A stretch of 64,000 nt of DNA from UBA6059 sp040219045 (GTDB lineage Bacteria; Bacteroidota; Bacteroidia; Cytophagales; Cyclobacteriaceae): positions 5,343,111 to 5,407,110 of the forward strand of contig OZ245881.1 in the NCBI GenBank assembly GCA_965229505.1. The letters are read 5' to 3'. Numbering within the stretch: position 1 is the first letter of the stretch; every line of letters starts with the position of its first letter. The position numbers and the translations under genes are program-made. The notes beneath the pieces were generated by a model. That model did no database searches and was not told the origin of the DNA. It worked only from the letters and a program-made list of their open reading frames with translations. Positions 45,514 to 55,046 of the stretch are shown one piece after another.

Positions 45514-46467
45514 TTAGCTCGCCCCTATTGCTGCTAAGGGATCGTCCTTAGTAATTGCTAGCGAAGTAACCAGGTAAAGTACCACACCGCTCTCTTCGGC
45601 AGTATATTCGCTCAGCGTTGTGCCAAAGAAGTCTCGAATTTCACCCATTTTTTGACCTTTCGTGACAGCCTGATTAAGCGAGACACTCGGATACCAGCAT
45701 CCCTCATCTTCCGCTTTGAGTACGGCCATTTTCTGTAAGTGAGCCACATCAGGATGCTGCTTCGGCTCTCCCGCGATCGATCCCAGATGCTTAAGCACAT
45801 TGTAGATACCCACTTTGTATTCGTCCACCTCCTCAGGCGACCAACGGCCACATTGGCCCAGCTCCGCCAGGAAACCGGGAGTACCAGACTGGGCTGCTCC
45901 TGATATACTGCCGCCCTCAGAGACAGAACCCACGACATAAGGAAATCCCACGAACGACGAAGCGACCCGGGACTGCTCTGCCAATTCCGGCCCCCCATTT
46001 TTGGAGTAGATCACAAATGGCACCAATGACTCGTGAATATCACCACCATGTAGGTCGATGTAGAAGTCGGCAGCTGCCTGAATTTGATTCACCGTGTAGG
46101 CGATCCTGTCGCTGACGGTTCCAGTAGCCTTACCAGGAAAAACCCTGTTGAGGTTCTTACCATCATATGGCCCGAAATACTGCATTCGAGCAAGGAATGC
46201 TGAGGTGTTCACCGGATGAATCACCACCACATTACCTTGAAGGTGCTGAGGTTCAATTTCCTTCGCGAGTTGGATGGCGGTCTCTATGCAAGGGTACTCT
46301 CCACCATGCACACCTCCGGTTATCAGAATATTAGGGCCGGGTTGACTGCCTTTGATGACGGTTACCGGCATACTTACCGGAGTACGTTCCACAGCGATAA
46401 AGCCTGAGTACTTAGCATCATCATTGTTGATTAATCCTAGTTGGTCGATTACTGAGAGCATATTCAT
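45514..46467 (-). CDS. Succinylglutamate desuccinylase / aspartoacylase family hydrolase
   Basis: 317 residues. AstE/AspA zinc site: His and Glu in ITGGVHGGEYPCIE (about 50-63), His in YIDLHGGD (about 139-146). The substrate-side Asn-Arg of NLNRVFPG (about 106-113) is present. A C-terminal beta domain (about 240-317; EDEGCWYPSVSLNQAVTKGQ ... AEESGVVLYLVTSLAI) is typical of bacterial M14-like deacylases. Acts on an acylated amino acid; the exact substrate is unclear. Starts at ATG 46467 or the in-frame ATG at 46461. Confidence 0.88.
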   Translation of the reverse strand: MNMLSVIDQLGLINNDDAKYSGFIAVERTPVSMPVTVIKGSQPGPNILITGGVHGGEYPCIETAIQLAKEIEPQHLQGNVVVIHPVNTSAFLARMQYFGPYDGKNLNRVFPGKATGTVSDRIAYTVNQIQAAADFYIDLHGGDIHESLVPFVIYSKNGGPELAEQSRVASSFVGFPYVVGSVSEGGSISGAAQSGTPGFLAELGQCGRWSPEEVDEYKVGIYNVLKHLGSIAGEPKQHPDVAHLQKMAVLKAEDEGCWYPSVSLNQAVTKGQKMGEIRDFFGTTLSEYTAEESGVVLYLVTSLAITKDDPLAAIGAS

Positions 46468-46573
46468 TTTGGGTTTAGGCTAAAATAAGCCAACGGGCCG
46501 GTAGACTGAACAATACTTTATAGATGGCAAATATTCGGGACAGGCTTCCGACGTAAAAGTAAATATTCAAACA

Positions 46574-46607
46574 TAAAAATGGCCGTCTGATCATCAGACG
46601 GCCTTTT
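46574..46607. terminator. Terminator hairpin upstream of the AstE-like gene
   Basis: GGCCGTCTGA / TCAGACGGCC stem of 10 bp, loop TCA, flanked by AAAAAT and TTTT. It ends the tpx transcript (minus strand), 23 bp from its stop. Confidence 0.9.
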
Positions 46608-46625
46608 AATATTTTCCGGTAGGTA

Positions 46626-47126
46626 CTATAGTGCAGCCAAGGCACTCTCGTAATCGGGCTCGGTTCCAATCTCACCGACCAGTTCGGTATAGGCAACATT
46701 ACCCTCAGCATTGATCACCACTACAGCACGCGCATTGAGGCCGGCAAAGCCACCATCAACTAACAGTGTACCATAAGCTTTCGCGAATGCGTTGTTGCCT
46801 CTGAAAGTAGAAAGGGTAATGGCATTGTCTATGCCTTCTGCTCCACAAAACCTCTTGTGAGCAAATGGCAGATCCGCCGAGACGCACAATACAACGGTAT
46901 TATCCAAGTCTGTTACCTTCTTGTTGAAGGTCCTGGTGGAAGTAGCGCATATCCCCGTATCAATACTTGGAAAGATATTTAGGATCACCTTTTTGCCTGA
47001 AAAGTCAGACAAGCTCACCTGAGACAGATCGTTTTTCGTAAGGGTAAAATCGGGTGCTTTGCTACCAGTTGCCGGTAGGTCGCTGTGTGTATTGACGGGG
47101 TTGCCGCCGAGAGTAACTTTAGCCAT
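46626..47126 (-). CDS. tpx: Thiol peroxidase (atypical 2-Cys peroxiredoxin)
   Basis: 166 residues. Begins MAKVTLGGNPVNTHSDLP, with peroxidatic Cys in FPSIDTGICATSTRTFN (Cys about 60) and resolving Cys in HKRFCGAEGID (about 94), as in Tpx. Reduces H2O2 and organic peroxides using thioredoxin. Monocistronic, ends at a strong terminator; a shadow frame on the same strand is not a gene. Cytoplasmic or periplasmic (no signal peptide here). Confidence 0.97.
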   Translation of the reverse strand: MAKVTLGGNPVNTHSDLPATGSKAPDFTLTKNDLSQVSLSDFSGKKVILNIFPSIDTGICATSTRTFNKKVTDLDNTVVLCVSADLPFAHKRFCGAEGIDNAITLSTFRGNNAFAKAYGTLLVDGGFAGLNARAVVVINAEGNVAYTELVGEIGTEPDYESALAAL

Positions 47127-47186
47127 AGTTTCTATTTTTATGCTAAACTAAAATAGACTGGTCAAAGTTCGTAGGAATTTCTATTT

Positions 47187-49646
47187 CTACTCGTACCTGA
47201 GCGAATCCACCGGATTGTCCCGCAGTGAGCTTCGCAGTTGCCAAAGGATCGTAGTAGTCGCCAGTATCACTACTATCGCCAAGGGATAAGTAAAAAGCCA
47301 GTGCCCTACATCGATGCGAAATGAATAATTGTCCAGCCATTGGCCTGAAAAATACCAGGCTAAAGGCATGGCAATGGCATAAGCCAGCAAAATGATCACA
47401 TAGTATCCTCTGGACAGCAGTAATATGAGATCTGCTCCGGTTGCACCCAGCACTTTTCGGATGCCTATCTCTTTGGTCTTTTGCTTAATAGTGTACGAGA
47501 AGAGACCAAATAAACCAAGGCTCGCGATGATGATCGCCAATACCGAGAAGAGGGTGAAAATCTTCCCAAATCGCTCGTCTTCGAAGTATTGCTCGTTGAA
47601 AGACTCATCAAGAAAGAAGTAGTCAAGATTATCGGATGGAAATGACTTTCCCCATGATGCCTCGACAAGCTGCACCGCTTCCTTGAGGTTGTCGTATCGC
47701 TTGTTGGGGTCATCACCCAAAGCGAACTTTACAAAATAATACTCAGTCCATGAGCTTAGCATATAGATGATCGGAAGATAGTCGGAGTGCAAGGACCCAT
47801 GGTGGTGGTTGGCCACCACACCCACAACCCTCAGTGGTGCGAAAAACCCGGCAAGTTCCTGGCCAACGGCCTCCTCTGGATCATCAAACCCGAGGCTCTC
47901 TGACATCCTTTGATTGATCACTACTTCACCGGTTCTGAAAGGGTTGTCCGTTTTGTCATAGTACCTACCGGCAATAAGATCAATCCCAAAGAAATCATGG
48001 AGTTCTACTCCCATCGAGAAAAAATTGGTCATGACCGATTTATCCTCCGTCTGAGACTTCAAACGAATGGTATTTGATCTCCAGTCGATCGCCTTTCCAG
48101 GCAGCTCACCCCCGTTAGTGAATTTTGATATGACGGGATACTGAGAAAGGTCATTCTTGAAAGAATTGTAGTTAGCTCTCTTGGATTCACCTAATCCCTG
48201 GATAGCGGAGGGAGGTGACTTGATGACCATGATATCTTCTATGTCCAACCCTAAGTCAGCTGACTTCATATACGTCAGTTGATAATAAACCGTCAGTGTG
48301 GCTCCAATCAGCAAAAAACTCACTACAAACTGAACAGTGATGAGAATTTTCCGTAAGCTGATTCCGCTGGTGGCCGTCCTATTTTTTCCCCTCAATGCCT
48401 CGAAGCTCTTCTGGCTTCTGATAAGTAGAGACGGATAGAATCCAACCAGGCAGGCTGAAGCCAGCAAACCAATAAAGATCAAGCTTACCAAACCTAAATT
48501 GTCAAGTGTATTAATCCTCAACGCCGTGATCTGCTCTAAAAAGGGTGACGAGTACTGAACAACCGTAAGCGCTATGATGAATGCCAGCACTACAACCAGC
48601 ACCGCCTCGATGACGAATAACCTGGCTATCTGATTGTTACCTGCTCCTAGCACCTTCCTTACACCGACTTCCCGCGTTCGCTCCAGCGTTTTCACCATAG
48701 ACAAGTTGAGATAGTTGATCCAGGCAATGAGCACGATAATGATCGCTATGACTGCCAAGCCATAGACAAGTCTGTAGTCCATTGATGCCTTAAAATCCTC
48801 CTGAGTCACAGTAGTAAACAGGTGGATATCAGGTATGGGCTCCACAATTATCTCTGCTCTATAACCGGTGCTTGCCTCCACTTCGGCTGTTTTATTATTC
48901 ATCAACGCTTGCGCATCAATTTTCAACTGATCAGCCCGAGCACCATCATCCAGGAGGAAATAGCTGATGTCTGTGTTGATGCCCCATGAGTCGTCATCTA
49001 TCGCAAAATACTCCGGGCGACTTTCATAGGAAACTAACACGTCGAAGGTCATATGCGATTTTTCCGGTAGGTCATCGATGATCCCTACGATTTCATATGC
49101 CTTAGCTCCGGTGTTTCCTGCTAAGGTGACCTCCTTCCCGACAGGGTCAGTATCCTGAAAATACTTTCGAGCCGTAGATTCGGTCAAAACCATCTTCATA
49201 GGTTCATTGAATTTCGCGGCACTGCCGTACCTAAACTGCCAATCAAATAGCTCAAAAATGGCCTTATCAACCAGATAGACATTAGATTCATCATAGCTGG
49301 TAACACTAGTCTCATCCTTGTAGATAATACTATTGTTGTTGTAGCTGATGCTATAAAACCGAGCACTTTGTTGCACATAGGCTTGCTCTTCACTCAAGGT
49401 AGGCGCCAATAAACCGGGCAATAATGTCCCTACTCCCCGATCCTCCCCGTTTTGGGTATACTTGCCAACAAGCCTGAACAAGCGATCTCCATTGGTTAGG
49501 CCTTGATCAAAAGTCGTATGGTGAACTACAAAATGTATAATCACCAGAAATGAGGCAATACCAATAGCTAAGCCTGTCAGGTTAATTAGGAAAAAGGACT
49601 TGTCCTTTCTCAAGAGTCGTACTACAGTCTTAAGATCATTTTTCAT
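47187..49646 (-). CDS. MacB/FtsX-like ABC transporter permease
   Basis: 819 residues from ATG 49646 (MKNDLKTVVRLLRKDKSFFLINLTG); an ATG at 49679 is in frame but would precede the likely transcription start. Two FtsX-type units; signature motifs TREVGVRKVLGAGNNQIARLF (about 330-350) and KEIGIRKVLGATGADLILLLS (about 735-755). Ends NPVDSLRYE. As in the other permeases of the window, no ATPase is adjacent. A sigma-54-like element and two palindromes lie upstream. The neighbouring kinase and NtrC-type regulator make sigma-54 control plausible. Confidence 0.9.
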   Translation of the reverse strand: MKNDLKTVVRLLRKDKSFFLINLTGLAIGIASFLVIIHFVVHHTTFDQGLTNGDRLFRLVGKYTQNGEDRGVGTLLPGLLAPTLSEEQAYVQQSARFYSISYNNNSIIYKDETSVTSYDESNVYLVDKAIFELFDWQFRYGSAAKFNEPMKMVLTESTARKYFQDTDPVGKEVTLAGNTGAKAYEIVGIIDDLPEKSHMTFDVLVSYESRPEYFAIDDDSWGINTDISYFLLDDGARADQLKIDAQALMNNKTAEVEASTGYRAEIIVEPIPDIHLFTTVTQEDFKASMDYRLVYGLAVIAIIIVLIAWINYLNLSMVKTLERTREVGVRKVLGAGNNQIARLFVIEAVLVVVLAFIIALTVVQYSSPFLEQITALRINTLDNLGLVSLIFIGLLASACLVGFYPSLLIRSQKSFEALRGKNRTATSGISLRKILITVQFVVSFLLIGATLTVYYQLTYMKSADLGLDIEDIMVIKSPPSAIQGLGESKRANYNSFKNDLSQYPVISKFTNGGELPGKAIDWRSNTIRLKSQTEDKSVMTNFFSMGVELHDFFGIDLIAGRYYDKTDNPFRTGEVVINQRMSESLGFDDPEEAVGQELAGFFAPLRVVGVVANHHHGSLHSDYLPIIYMLSSWTEYYFVKFALGDDPNKRYDNLKEAVQLVEASWGKSFPSDNLDYFFLDESFNEQYFEDERFGKIFTLFSVLAIIIASLGLFGLFSYTIKQKTKEIGIRKVLGATGADLILLLSRGYYVIILLAYAIAMPLAWYFSGQWLDNYSFRIDVGHWLFTYPLAIVVILATTTILWQLRSSLRDNPVDSLRYE

Positions 49647-49669
49647 AGTTATCGCTTTGGATATGTTGA

Positions 49670-49686
49670 GCCAAAGCATATGCCAA
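49670..49686 (-). promoter_or_regulatory. Sigma-54-like promoter for the MacB-like permease
   Basis: Minus-strand TTGGCATATGCTTTGGC: GG at -24, GG at -12 with TTT, ten bases apart, and C following. Similar to the element before the 28.6-31.0 kb permease (TTGGCACTATGATTGG). The -12 element is GG rather than GC. Predicted transcript starts about 13 nt before the ATG, so the 5' leader would be very short. Confidence 0.4.
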
Positions 49687-49738
49687 CAAATTAATTAATT
49701 GATTTTAAGATAGTTAACAAAATGCTGTCTTATGTGCC

Positions 49739-49776
49739 GTGTCATAATGAAACAACTGGTCGTCTCATGATGAAAC
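49739..49776. promoter_or_regulatory. Pair of 15-bp palindromes GTNTCATNATGANAC, candidate enhancer
   Basis: GTGTCATAATGAAAC at 49739-49753 and GTCTCATGATGAAAC at 49762-49776 both fit the dyad GTNTCATNATGANAC and are 23 bp apart centre to centre. They lie 55-92 bp upstream of the -24 element of the permease promoter and are also about 90 bp before the TPR kinase start at 49866. The position suits upstream activator sites for an NtrC-type dimer pair. The factor is inferred (the NtrC-like gene at 52280). Confidence 0.55.
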
Positions 49777-49865
49777 AGACGTTACACAGGCATGACATTA
49801 AATTGGCTCAATCACCGTAACAGATGTAAATAAATTTATTCAGCTTTGTATTCAAATCAAGTTTA

Positions 49866-51740
49866 TTGAAAACCAGCTATTCTTTATCTCTGCTTTGGAC
49901 AGGAATAATCATCCTGTCTACCACTCTGGCCTACACCCAAGGCTTTGATATAGAACAGCCTATCAACAATCAAAATGGTACCATTGAGCTGAACCTAAGG
50001 CGAGCCAAAGCCATAATGGCCACTGATGTCGACTCTGCTCAAGTTTTCCTTCTCGCAGCGAAGGTATTAGCCGATAGTGTCGGAAATACAGCCCTTCAAG
50101 CCGAGATAGGACGTCAATTAGGGAATAGCTATTGGTCTGTTGGTAGCTATAACCTGGCACTGGAGTACTATTTGAAGGTACTCCCTCAGTACGACGAATT
50201 AAACAACTTTCTTGGTGTAGCGATGATTTATAACAACCTCGGGGAGGTTTATAAAAAACTTCATGATTATGAAACAGCCCTATCCTATCACCAGCGATCA
50301 CTAGCCACTAAGATTGAACATCTCGATGAGGCTCCCCTGATGTCTTACTATAATATAGGAGAGTTGTATCAAATTCAGGGGGATTTTGACACTGCCCGGT
50401 ATTTCTATCAAAAGTTACTCTCAGAAGCCAACTTTGATAAGGATCAGCGCGCGGTGGCCTATGCCTTTGCAGGACTGGGTACTCTGAATATCAAGTTGAG
50501 ACGTATGCCTGTAGCGGTTGACTTTTTCGAAAAGGCCTTAAACATTCGCAAAGAAATAAATGATTTGAGAGGTGTCGCAACATCTTACATGAATCTGGCT
50601 CAGGTCTATCTCCTGATTGCACGACATTCAATGGCCGCCTATACATATGCTGATTCTGCGCAGACTATTATTGAACAGATTCATGCTACGGATTTGGAAA
50701 TCGACAACTACCTGATAAAAGGTAAAGTAGATTCGGTAAGAGGCGATTATCTAAGCGCTATCAAAAATTTTCAAAGACATCATTTTTTGAAAGACAGCCT
50801 ATATAGCCTGCAAAAGACTTACCAAATCAACGAGCTTTTAACTAGCTATGAGACTGAGAAGACAATAAGGGAAAATCAGGCATTGATATTTCAGCGTGAC
50901 CTCAATGCCGCTGAACTGAAATCCAACCGGGTCACAATAACGCTTATTTCTGTAGGTCTTATTATTGCGATTCTCCTGGGGATTCGTCTAAAAATGGCCA
51001 ATAATACAGTGAAACTTCAGAAAAGAGAGCTTACCAAAAAGGCAGAAGACCTTGAGCAGGCACTCAAGCATTTGGCCGCAAGAAATGAAGAAAATAAATC
51101 GTTTTCCTATACGGTTTCCCATGACCTTAAGGCTCCAATAAGGGTGATTAGTTACTACTGCAAAATCTTAAAGGATGAATGGAAAGAACTTGACGATCAA
51201 GAAATAGAAAAACAGCTGGATGGGATAACCACTAATCTCAAAAAGATGCAATCCATCATTCGTGACATGCTCGACCTATCACGCGTATCACAGTCTGATC
51301 TAACCCTCCAGCCCGTGAGGTTAGATGAGGTAGCTCATGAAATTATTCGGGATTTTAAAATCGCAGATCCCGATCGTGAAATTGAGATTGAAGTTGAATC
51401 CAACCTGAGCGTCAATGGTGACCCTGCCATGCTAACTATATTATTAAAGAACCTACTGGAAAATGCATGGAAGTACACTCAAGGTAGAGATAAGCCCAAA
51501 ATTGCCCTGACAAGATTTGATAACGATACCTTTGTGGTCGCCGACAATGGCGTTGGCTTTGATATGGACTACTATGAGAAACTTTTTATTCCGTTTAAGC
51601 GACTTCACGGTGATTCCGAATTTGAGGGTACTGGCATAGGGCTCTCTATCGCAAAGCGAATCATAGACAAACATGGAGGGCGCATATGGGCTGACAGCAA
51701 AATTGAAGAAGGTAGTCAATTCTACTTTAGTCTCTCTTAG
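49866..51740 (+). CDS. TPR-containing sensor histidine kinase
   Basis: 624 residues, TTG start (MKTSYSLSLLWTG...; signal peptide). TPR units span about 60-330 (NLALEYYLKVLPQYDELNNF; SYYNIGELYQIQGDFDTARY), then a membrane helix (VTITLISVGLIIAILLGIRL, about 358-377), a coiled coil, HisKA with the phospho-His about 419 (FSYTVSHDLKAPIR) and an HATPase domain (LLKNLLENAWKY N box; DNGVGFD; GTGIGLSIAKRI). Periplasmic TPRs likely sense a ligand or protein. No response regulator is adjacent except the NtrC-type gene 540 bp downstream, with which it could pair. Confidence 0.9.
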   Translation: MKTSYSLSLLWTGIIILSTTLAYTQGFDIEQPINNQNGTIELNLRRAKAIMATDVDSAQVFLLAAKVLADSVGNTALQAEIGRQLGNSYWSVGSYNLALEYYLKVLPQYDELNNFLGVAMIYNNLGEVYKKLHDYETALSYHQRSLATKIEHLDEAPLMSYYNIGELYQIQGDFDTARYFYQKLLSEANFDKDQRAVAYAFAGLGTLNIKLRRMPVAVDFFEKALNIRKEINDLRGVATSYMNLAQVYLLIARHSMAAYTYADSAQTIIEQIHATDLEIDNYLIKGKVDSVRGDYLSAIKNFQRHHFLKDSLYSLQKTYQINELLTSYETEKTIRENQALIFQRDLNAAELKSNRVTITLISVGLIIAILLGIRLKMANNTVKLQKRELTKKAEDLEQALKHLAARNEENKSFSYTVSHDLKAPIRVISYYCKILKDEWKELDDQEIEKQLDGITTNLKKMQSIIRDMLDLSRVSQSDLTLQPVRLDEVAHEIIRDFKIADPDREIEIEVESNLSVNGDPAMLTILLKNLLENAWKYTQGRDKPKIALTRFDNDTFVVADNGVGFDMDYYEKLFIPFKRLHGDSEFEGTGIGLSIAKRIIDKHGGRIWADSKIEEGSQFYFSLS

Positions 51741-51809
51741 CCGCTAATTACAATACCCATCGAAAATCTCGTGTATATTTCAAAAGGATTGCTTACTTTC
51801 AAAAAACTA

Positions 51810-52172
51810 ATGAAAATTCTACTAACCATACTCTTGTTCTCACTGGCAACTTTCAGTGTTTCTGCTCAAGAAAATTCGGATGACAAAGTACTCGGTGAGA
51901 TCATTGAGACGAACCCCGAATACCCAGGAGGCATGGAGCAATTCTTTGCTTACGTGCGCGACAATGAAAGCACAGATGAAAAGGGCAAGGTATTCGTGTC
52001 TTTTTTTGTAGAACCTACTGGTGAAATCTCAGAGCCCAGTATTGTTATGGGCATCAATGAGGAGGTGGATAATATGGTGTTAGACCTGATTAAGGCAATG
52101 CCCAAATGGAAGCCCGCCATGTACCAAGGCAAAGCCGTCAGAAAAAAGATGGTTCTGCCCATTGATATCTAG
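51810..52172 (+). CDS. Stand-alone periplasmic TonB C-terminal domain protein
   Basis: 120 residues from ATG 51810 (signal MKILLTILLFSLATFSVSAQ). The rest is a TonB C-terminal fold: YPGGMEQFFAYVRDN, GKVFVSFFVEPTGEISEPSIV, MVLDLIKAMPKWKPAMYQGKAVRKKMVLPI. The usual membrane anchor and proline-rich linker are absent, so it is soluble in the periplasm. It could contact a plug without energy coupling. It sits between the TPR kinase (70 bp) and the NtrC-type regulator with its own promoter (108 bp). Confidence 0.85.
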   Translation: MKILLTILLFSLATFSVSAQENSDDKVLGEIIETNPEYPGGMEQFFAYVRDNESTDEKGKVFVSFFVEPTGEISEPSIVMGINEEVDNMVLDLIKAMPKWKPAMYQGKAVRKKMVLPIDI

Positions 52173-52202
52173 GTTATTCCAGAATTTTCTGTCCCAAGTT
52201 TC

Positions 52203-52233
52203 TTTGTAAACAATAATTGAGTGTTTCATTTTG
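52203..52233 (+). promoter_or_regulatory. Bacteroidota-type promoter of the NtrC-type operon
   Basis: TTTG at 52203-52206, 19 bases, then TCATTTTG at 52226-52233 (one mismatch to TAnnTTTG). The ATG at 52280 lies 47 bp downstream. Inferred. Confidence 0.5.
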
Positions 52234-52279
52234 GGACAACTCTTTTTGATTTTTTTGATCAATAGGCGATCTTGAAATC

Positions 52280-53650
52280 ATGTCCAAACTCAAGGGAACA
52301 ATACTGGTAGTTGATGATGATCAGGATGTGCTCTATACAGCCAAGCTCATCCTTAAGCGAAAATTTGATCAGGTACTGCTAGAAACTAATCCCGAACAGC
52401 TACCGAAAACCTTGAAGAAAACTCCGGTAGACGTTGTGCTACTGGACATGAATTTTGCTCAGGGTAGAACTTCTGGAAATGAGGGAATCTATTGGCTGAG
52501 AGAGACATTGAAGCAACATCCGGATCAGCATATCATCATGAATACAGCTTATGGCGATATCAAAGTGGCCGTGGATGCTATGAAAGAGGGTGCTATTGAC
52601 TTCATCGTCAAGCCGTGGGAAGAAGAAAAGCTACTTTCCACAGTCACCAATGTTTTTCAACTGGCACGGTCCAAAAATGAGGTGAGCCGCCTTCAAAAAA
52701 GAGAGCATGCCCTAGCCCATGATCTTAACGCCGGATTAGAAGACTTCATTTACGGTAGTGCGTCCATGAAACCAGTGATGGATACTATTGAAAAAGTAGC
52801 CGATACAGAGGCTAATGTGCTGATTCTCGGAGAAAACGGTACGGGTAAAGAGCTGGTCGCCCGGGCAATACACAATCGCTCTAGCCAATGTAGTTCAGCA
52901 TTAATCAAAGTGGATCTCGGTTCCCTATCGGAAAAACTGTTTGAGTCTGAGCTTTTCGGGCATGTGAAAGGTGCTTTCACAGATGCAAGATCTGATCGGT
53001 CGGGCAGATTTGAGATCGCTGGTAAAGGAAGTCTGTTTCTTGATGAGGTCGGAAATCTCCCCACAGCGCTTCAGACCAAGCTATTGAGTGTACTGCAAAA
53101 CCGGGAGTTCTATAAGCTGGGTAGCAATACACCTCTTCCCTTCAATGCGCGTCTGATCTGTGCTACCAATGCCAATATTCAACAGATGGTGAGCACCGGC
53201 GGATTTCGACAAGACTTACTCTATAGGATCAATACTGTGGAAATTCATATTCCTCCCCTTCGTGAGCGGGTCGAAGATATTATTCCGATCGCTGAGCACT
53301 ATCTCGATAAATATGTCAGTAAATATCGAAAACAAGGCATGAAGCTGGAGCTTTCAGCTGTTAAGAAACTACAAAATCATAGCTGGCCGGGCAATGTCAG
53401 AGAATTACAACACGCCATCGAGCGTGTAGTCATATTAGCCAATGATTTATCAATAACCGCCGGTGATTTTCCGATAGGAAATAGTCCTACTGCTCCAACA
53501 TCCAACACTGTGAACAAAAATGAGGTCGAAAAGGAGCTGATCTTGAAAGCAATAAAGAAGCATCAGGGGAATCTGACAAAAGCCTCTGAGGATATGGGAA
53601 TTGGCCGTTCGACGCTCTATCGCAAAATGAAAAAATACGGTCTTGAATAG
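52280..53650 (+). CDS. Sigma-54-dependent response regulator (NtrC family)
   Basis: 456 residues: receiver with VVDDDQD and phospho-acceptor Asp56 (VVLLDMNF), conserved Thr and Lys (IIMNTAYGD; FIVKPWEE). An AAA+ domain follows with Walker A GENGTGKE (about 191-198), the sigma-54 contact loop GAFTDA (about 231-236), Walker B SLFLDEVGNL, and R-fingers in HNRSSQCSSA-containing region. A C-terminal Fis-type helix-turn-helix (about 420-456) reads LTKASEDMGIGRSTLYRKMK. It is paired with the kinase that overlaps its stop by 8 bp. GAFTDA instead of GAFTGA is found in many Bacteroidota members. Probably activates the permease promoter(s). Confidence 0.95.
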   Translation: MSKLKGTILVVDDDQDVLYTAKLILKRKFDQVLLETNPEQLPKTLKKTPVDVVLLDMNFAQGRTSGNEGIYWLRETLKQHPDQHIIMNTAYGDIKVAVDAMKEGAIDFIVKPWEEEKLLSTVTNVFQLARSKNEVSRLQKREHALAHDLNAGLEDFIYGSASMKPVMDTIEKVADTEANVLILGENGTGKELVARAIHNRSSQCSSALIKVDLGSLSEKLFESELFGHVKGAFTDARSDRSGRFEIAGKGSLFLDEVGNLPTALQTKLLSVLQNREFYKLGSNTPLPFNARLICATNANIQQMVSTGGFRQDLLYRINTVEIHIPPLRERVEDIIPIAEHYLDKYVSKYRKQGMKLELSAVKKLQNHSWPGNVRELQHAIERVVILANDLSITAGDFPIGNSPTAPTSNTVNKNEVEKELILKAIKKHQGNLTKASEDMGIGRSTLYRKMKKYGLE

Positions 53651-54977
53651 CCTTAGGAGACAGTTGCTACTCCGGGTGGCATTGATTCTGATATTGGGTT
53701 ACGCGTCAGTCTATGTAGTCACCCAGACCTATTTTTGGCTTGTCGGTATTTGGCTGGCGCTGTTCACCGTCATAGCTATTATCTATCTGATCCGATACCT
53801 GGAGCGACAGGAGCGTGACCTCAACAACTTCCTAACGGCAATCAGTCAGGGTGATTTCACCTACGCCTCTAACATTCCTGGTAAGGATAATAAGCTGAGA
53901 GCTGTCTATGAGCAAATTATGCATGTGTTTAAAAGACTGAGCTCAGAAAAGGAGTCGCACCATCAGCTACTGCAGACGATCGTCGAGCATGTATCTATAG
54001 GCATAGTGGTGTTTGACGAGCGCGAGGAGGTAATTGTTACAAATAAGGCTACAGCGCTTTTATTTGGCCAACAGCGCTACAAATACTTGTCTCGCCTTTT
54101 TGATAGATTCAACGATCTGCATGAAAGAATAATAACGATGGAGCCGGGTGGGGCTTTACTGTACAAGTATGTAAGGGAAGGTCGTGTAATAAACCTCTCG
54201 GTAAAGAACTCAGTCTTTCAACTTAATGGCAAGGGTTATACGGTCGTATCATTCCAGGATATCAAGAATGAATTGGAGGAAAATGAGCTTGACTCCTGGC
54301 AGAAACTCATACGCGTGTTGACCCACGAGATCATGAATTCGGCCATTCCGATATCTACACTTACCTCCGTAATCAGAAAAACTCTCCTAGATAGCGATGG
54401 GCATCAAATCCGGGCTGAAGTGTTTACCGATGCGCACATTGAAGATTTGGTCGGAGGGCTATCTACCATTGAGAATAGAAGCAAGGGACTGGTAAAGTTT
54501 ACCGAGGCGTATCGCTCGCTAACGCAAATCGGTCCGCCGGATTTAGTAACTGTCGACCTGAGCGTGCTGATCCGTCGGATTACCACTCTTCTGGAACCTG
54601 ACCTGCTCAATAATAAGATAGACTTGCACCTTGCACTAGATGATGAAATCACAATTACAGCAGACCCTCAACTCATAGAGCAAGTAGTAATCAACTTGCT
54701 CAAAAACGGTATCGAAGCATTGCACAAAACGAAACAGCCTAAGCTCATCATCAGCAGCCAGAATGTCAACGGACGTGTGCAGTTGGCAATTACAGATAAT
54801 GGGCCAGGAATGGAAGAAGAAACAATAGAGCAAATCTTCATTCCCTTCTTCACCACCAAGAAACATGGCAGTGGCATTGGGCTAAGCCTTTGTCGTCAGA
54901 TTCTCAGGGCACATGGTGGGCGCATTGAGGTAGAGTCTACACTTCGTGAAGGCAGTACCTTTCGCATGATTTTTTGA
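53643..54977 (+). CDS. NtrB/NtrY-like sensor histidine kinase
   Basis: 444 residues, TTG start 8 bp inside the end of the response-regulator gene (translational coupling). Two membrane helices (about 10-27 and 32-50), short HAMP-like region, PAS domain (about 115-215), HisKA with phospho-His in VLTHEIMNSAIPI (about 228) and HATPase (INLLKNGIEAL, DNGPGM, FFTTKKHGSGIGLSLC). It probably phosphorylates the NtrC-like partner. No signal-input motif other than PAS can be named. Confidence 0.92.
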   Translation: MNSLRRQLLLRVALILILGYASVYVVTQTYFWLVGIWLALFTVIAIIYLIRYLERQERDLNNFLTAISQGDFTYASNIPGKDNKLRAVYEQIMHVFKRLSSEKESHHQLLQTIVEHVSIGIVVFDEREEVIVTNKATALLFGQQRYKYLSRLFDRFNDLHERIITMEPGGALLYKYVREGRVINLSVKNSVFQLNGKGYTVVSFQDIKNELEENELDSWQKLIRVLTHEIMNSAIPISTLTSVIRKTLLDSDGHQIRAEVFTDAHIEDLVGGLSTIENRSKGLVKFTEAYRSLTQIGPPDLVTVDLSVLIRRITTLLEPDLLNNKIDLHLALDDEITITADPQLIEQVVINLLKNGIEALHKTKQPKLIISSQNVNGRVQLAITDNGPGMEEETIEQIFIPFFTTKKHGSGIGLSLCRQILRAHGGRIEVESTLREGSTFRMIF

Positions 54978-55046
54978 CAAAGTATTTACCATTCTATTAT
55001 TTTTAATTGATCTAAATTAATATTGTGAGCCACACAAACTCATAAT

